Under the pieces are notes generated by a model that was not told the origin of the DNA, did no database searches, and worked only from the letters and a program-made list of their open reading frames with translations. Position numbers and translations under genes: made by a program. Positions 17,910 to 20,780 of a stretch of 20,780 nt of DNA are shown here, in pieces. The stretch comes from Micractinium sp. NFX-FRZ (taxonomy: Eukaryota; Chlorophyta; Trebouxiophyceae; Chlorellales; Chlorellaceae). Every line of letters begins with the position of its first letter. The first letter of the stretch is position 1. The stretch spans positions 1 through 20,780 of the forward strand of contig JAPTJF010000693.1 of the NCBI GenBank assembly GCA_029339195.1, in the 5' to 3' direction.

Positions 17910-19300
17910 TGCAATGATGAGGGGAACAACATCAACCAAACACACACCAGCGGGCACCGGTGGTGAGCCGGTGGCGGGAGGAGGGTAAGATTTTAGGAAA
18001 AGGGAAACCGGGTGGGTTGTAGCCCCGGGAGCTGAGAAAGGGAATTGGAAACATGTGTGGGTGGGGAGGGTTGCGTGCTTGGGCGGGCGGGGCGCCACCC
18101 AAGTGGGGTGGGTGGAGCGTGGTGGTGGCGGACTAGGTGCTGTTTGCGGACATGGAGCTATGTTGTGGAGCAAACAAAAACAAAGTGGTTGCCGACCTGG
18201 GCGGTGTTGTGCATGGCTGACCGGAGGCGAGGGTTATGTAGGTTATGTGGGGCCTTGCTTGCTGGCGGGCTTGAATGTTTTGGGCTTGTCAGGTGGGGCT
18301 GACCACAAATGGCGGCACTATGACACTCAAACATGATCGTAACGGAGCACGACAAGGTGTGTAAGCACATCGGGGGCACCGAGGGACGGGGTGGCAGGGC
18401 AAGCATGCTGTGCCGCCACTCAAGGAAACCTCGCGGATAATTTTACTCCGTGGGCCTCCTTTTCATGTTGTGCCGCCAGTGTTGGCAGTTGCACCCCAGC
18501 CTTGAAATGTCCGACAAATACTAGACACACTCAGCCACACTCAGCAGATACTAGTTCTGCCGAACGAACGTATGGACAACGCCCACAGCCCTCACTACGA
18601 GTGGTCTGTGTTCTGGTCTGCAAAGCGAATAAGTCCTGCCATTGTACCGGGCTTTGCCTTGGGACTTGCCGCCTTGGCCACGCCGCCCAGAACAGCATCT
18701 TTGATCGGCAGATCTCACTTGTCGGCAGGGACCGCCTCCAGAAGCCGCGTGCGGACACTCTGTAGGGCGACCAAGCGATTCTGCTGGACGCCGCGGGCCA
18801 ATGCTGCCCTTATGCAGAGAAGGGCGAACTATAGACGCGCCAGGGCGAACCAAAGGGGCGTTGCACGACCAGCTTTTGCAAGGGCGGCCACCCGCGGCCT
18901 GGCTGGCGCCAGCGTGGGTATCATGTCAAAGTTCTTGTGCAACACAGCCACCACTAGCGCACCACATTCTCCAAGTCCGCTGAAATCCTGACGATATCGA
19001 AATGCGGGTGGGGTGTGTGAGGGCCCCACCAAGCCCTGGAGGCAAACCCAAAGATGCAGCTGCCGCCCCGGTTGCCGGCGTTGGCGCATGCTGGGAGATG
19101 GCTTGAAGCTCAACCCACATTTGCCATGTCCAGATCAGATGAATTGCGCACATGCGGCTTTCACAAAGCATGCGCACCAATGCCCCAACATGTCAGCGAC
19201 GCCTCTGTTGCGCTTGCTTCCCTGCTGTCACACCACAGCGGCGGCGGGCTCTGCACCAGCCAGCGACGGCACCGCTCCGAGCCGCCCGCCCTGCCCCGCA
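17910..19300. other. Gene-poor region
   Basis: No gene can be supported. The longest plus-strand frame (18572-18991, 139 codons) encodes an Arg/Ala-rich peptide that could imitate an organelle transit peptide but leads to no domain. A tandem ACACTCAGC word occurs near 18526-18545. G-rich sequence fills 17980-18130. Confidence 0.4.
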
Positions 19301-19304
19301 CCCC

Positions 19305-19338
19305 CCACTTGGCCGCCTCACTTGAGGCGGCCAAGTGG
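19305..19338. repeat. 16-bp stem hairpin
   Basis: The arms CCACTTGGCCGCCTCA and TGAGGCGGCCAAGTGG are perfectly complementary around a 2-base centre CT. A second short hairpin (GCCC-TTGA-GGGGC) follows at about 19343-19355. No flanking gene makes this an obvious terminator. Confidence 0.9.
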
Positions 19339-19468
19339 TTGAGCCCTTGAGGGGCACTTAGCCGCAAGCCTCGCCTGCTTCCCGCCTGCTAGTAAACCGC
19401 TACCCTGCCCTGCCTTTCCTTCCCACAACAATGTTACCTGCAGAGCAAAGTGGACTGCAAAGCAAATT

Positions 19469-19486
19469 GGACTCCTTGAGGAGTCC
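19469..19486. repeat. 7-bp stem hairpin with TTGA loop
   Basis: GGACTCC and GGAGTCC enclose TTGA. It is the third hairpin within 180 bases whose turn contains TTGAGG. It lies in an AT-richer stretch with a possible minus-strand exon (ORF 19318-19653, donor CTGCAG/GTAACA) that I cannot confirm. Confidence 0.75.
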
Positions 19487-19556
19487 TGCCGAGCAGCTTC
19501 ATCGCACAAGTTTGCAAAGTCAAGAAAAATGAACCAACCCTGCGTAGAGGCCTGTT

Positions 19557-19564
19557 TATAAAAG
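19557..19564 (+). promoter_or_regulatory. Possible TATA box (TATAAAAG)
   Basis: A strong TATA consensus on the plus strand. Downstream frames are short; one at 19678-19899 encodes a basic 73-residue peptide without known features, so the promoter call is uncertain. Confidence 0.25.
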
Positions 19565-20473
19565 TCACATGGGACGTCTACACGCGAAATATAGGCGCCC
19601 GGCAACCCGTTGTCGCGAGGGAAAACGTTTATTAATAGGCCCGCCCCAGCCACTGCCTGCGCTGCTGGCCGTGGGTTGTGTCACCTCGAGCACCTGTGTG
19701 TTATGTCCCCATGCTAGAACCGTTAAAAGAGTTTCGCGAGGCACGAGGCAGCAGGAGGGGCGGCAGCGCTGAAGACGGGGCTAGGCGGCAGCGGCGGGCT
19801 TGTTCAAAGATTAGAGAGCTTTACAAGAGTTTGAGAGTCCGTCATGATGATGTCGATGTAACAACTACAGTACACACCAGCATGCATGCAGGCAGGTAGG
19901 CAGTAATCAAACAGCCTCCGACTCCTGCCTTTTTGGGAGCACCTGTCCTCTACTTCCGTGTTCCGGTCAAGTGCTTGCCGCCGCGTTGCTAATGTAAGCT
20001 GCAGCGCGCCGAAACCACGTTTGCAATCGAACATAGGAGCAATAGAAGTGTATAGTCTGGGGTAGGCGGGCGCCCAAGGAGGGCACCACATACATGCACC
20101 GCTCGCTGCGATATGATGTCAACAATAGAAAGGTGGCAAGACTTTGGATCAATCAGAGCGCATGATCTTCACCCTCTACGTGCATCAAACCCTTGCCCTT
20201 GGAGCCCTAGACTAGGGATGTTGCTGCCCATTACATGGCTGTCACTTGCCCGCTGTGCCATGCTACTCTGCTACCGGGTAAATCTACCAAGTAAAACAAC
20301 ACACCGGCCACCAAATCGGGGCACATGCACTGGTCGGGATGATTGCCAAGCCCGTCCAGAACAGTGGAGACGCTGGCTCATCTGGTGTCAGCATCCGCAA
20401 GAGCATACAGTGCTGTAATGCTTGCGCGTAATTGACACGATGCCACATTAGAACAAGGGACAGCAACTCTGGC
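19565..20473. other. Region without a supported gene
   Basis: Only short frames without splice or domain support. A plus-strand CPLCHATLLPGK phrase near 20237-20275 recalls zinc motifs at retrotransposon ends but is too short to call. AT content is higher here than in the first 15 kb. Confidence 0.35.
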
Positions 20474-20575
20474 TCACTTTCGATGTCTGCAAACAAATCG
20501 CATCACAGACGCTCGAATCTCAAAGTGCAAGTCCACGCGCTGCACCACAGACAACGACAGCTCATCAACCGCTGA
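20474..20575 (-). pseudogene. Degenerate second copy of the terminal exon at 20592-20740
   Basis: The minus strand reads AVDELSLSVVQRVDLHFEI and then runs on to a TGA at 20476-20474. This parallels AVYELPLAAVRRVNLHIDF in the next entry residue for residue, but the stop after the last residue is lost. It follows the real exon by about 80 bases, so a short tandem duplication is the simplest explanation. Confidence 0.45.
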
Positions 20576-20591
20576 TAACGAGTAAAGACAG

Positions 20592-20740
20592 TCAGAAATC
20601 AATGTGCAGGTTGACTCGTCGCACCGCCGCCAGTGGCAGCTCATACACCGCATCCCACTGCTTGCGGTTCAGTCCCCGCCTTAATCCCAATGGCCCCTGG
20701 CCCTTGGGCGCTCTTCTCGCAGGTCGGCTTTGCCGCCAGT
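20592..20740 (-). CDS. C-terminal exon of an unknown protein
   Basis: About 40-48 codons end at a TGA at 20594-20592. The last part (GLNRKQWDAVYELPLAAV, then RRVNLHIDF) is balanced and amphipathic and looks like a true protein end. The frame closes upstream at a TAG near 20745, so the exon probably begins at an AG near 20730-20710, and the rest of the gene lies beyond the window edge. Family not recognised. A degenerate copy follows at 20575-20474. Confidence 0.42.
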
Positions 20741-20780
20741 TTCGCTAGCAAGCTTGCAGACACCACCTCCTCCGAGATTG

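Noticed and set aside
20655..20685. GGTTCAGTCCCCGCC resembling a tRNA T arm
   Set aside because: The stem does not pair with a 7-base loop and no D or anticodon arm lies upstream; the DNA is explained by the minus-strand exon.

Overview
The window looks like nuclear DNA of a GC-rich green alga, most likely a trebouxiophyte of the Chlorella type. Reasons: strong G/C bias at third codon positions, several multi-exon genes with short GT-AG introns, alanine- and glutamine-rich proteins, and dense simple repeats. This is a reading from composition and gene style; no database was consulted. The content is accessory-like: it is dominated by retroelement and transposase remnants, broken genes and degenerate repeats.

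Layout. 1-1200: GC-rich sequence with two possible C-terminal exons and a diverged repeat pair. 1218-2881 (+): a peptidase S74 (intramolecular chaperone auto-processing) protein with an intact Ser/Lys dyad, then a compact protein kinase. They may be adjacent genes, with the kinase broken by a TAA, or one spliced fusion, because a phase-compatible 111-nt intron can be drawn between them. 2878-3102 (-): a small convergent ORF. 3292-5121 (+): a reverse transcriptase with its catalytic aspartates, split by two one-base frame changes. 5596-8910 (-): a six-exon DDE-transposase-like gene with consistent splice phases but at least three frame breaks. 10294-12116 (-): a glutamine-rich coiled-coil protein with a possible B3-like N-terminal part.

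The second half is gene-poor. 13285-14760 holds a degenerate three-copy repeat and a perfect 26-bp palindrome. 14858-15453 (-) has two exons of an unrecognised gene. 16870-17170 (+) is the 3' end of a LINE-type retrotransposon. 17252-17906 (-) is a decayed fragment of a TTC27-like TPR gene. 19300-19490 has clustered hairpins. 20474-20740 (-) carries the last exon of an unknown gene and a degenerate second copy of it.

No single coherent system is visible. The most notable items are the possible S74-kinase fusion, the transposase gene whose intron carries a copy of the next exon's start, and the contrast between genes with several one-base frame breaks and clean ORFs of 263 and 456 codons. The breaks are either decay of mobile elements or uncorrected assembly indels; the sequence alone cannot decide.
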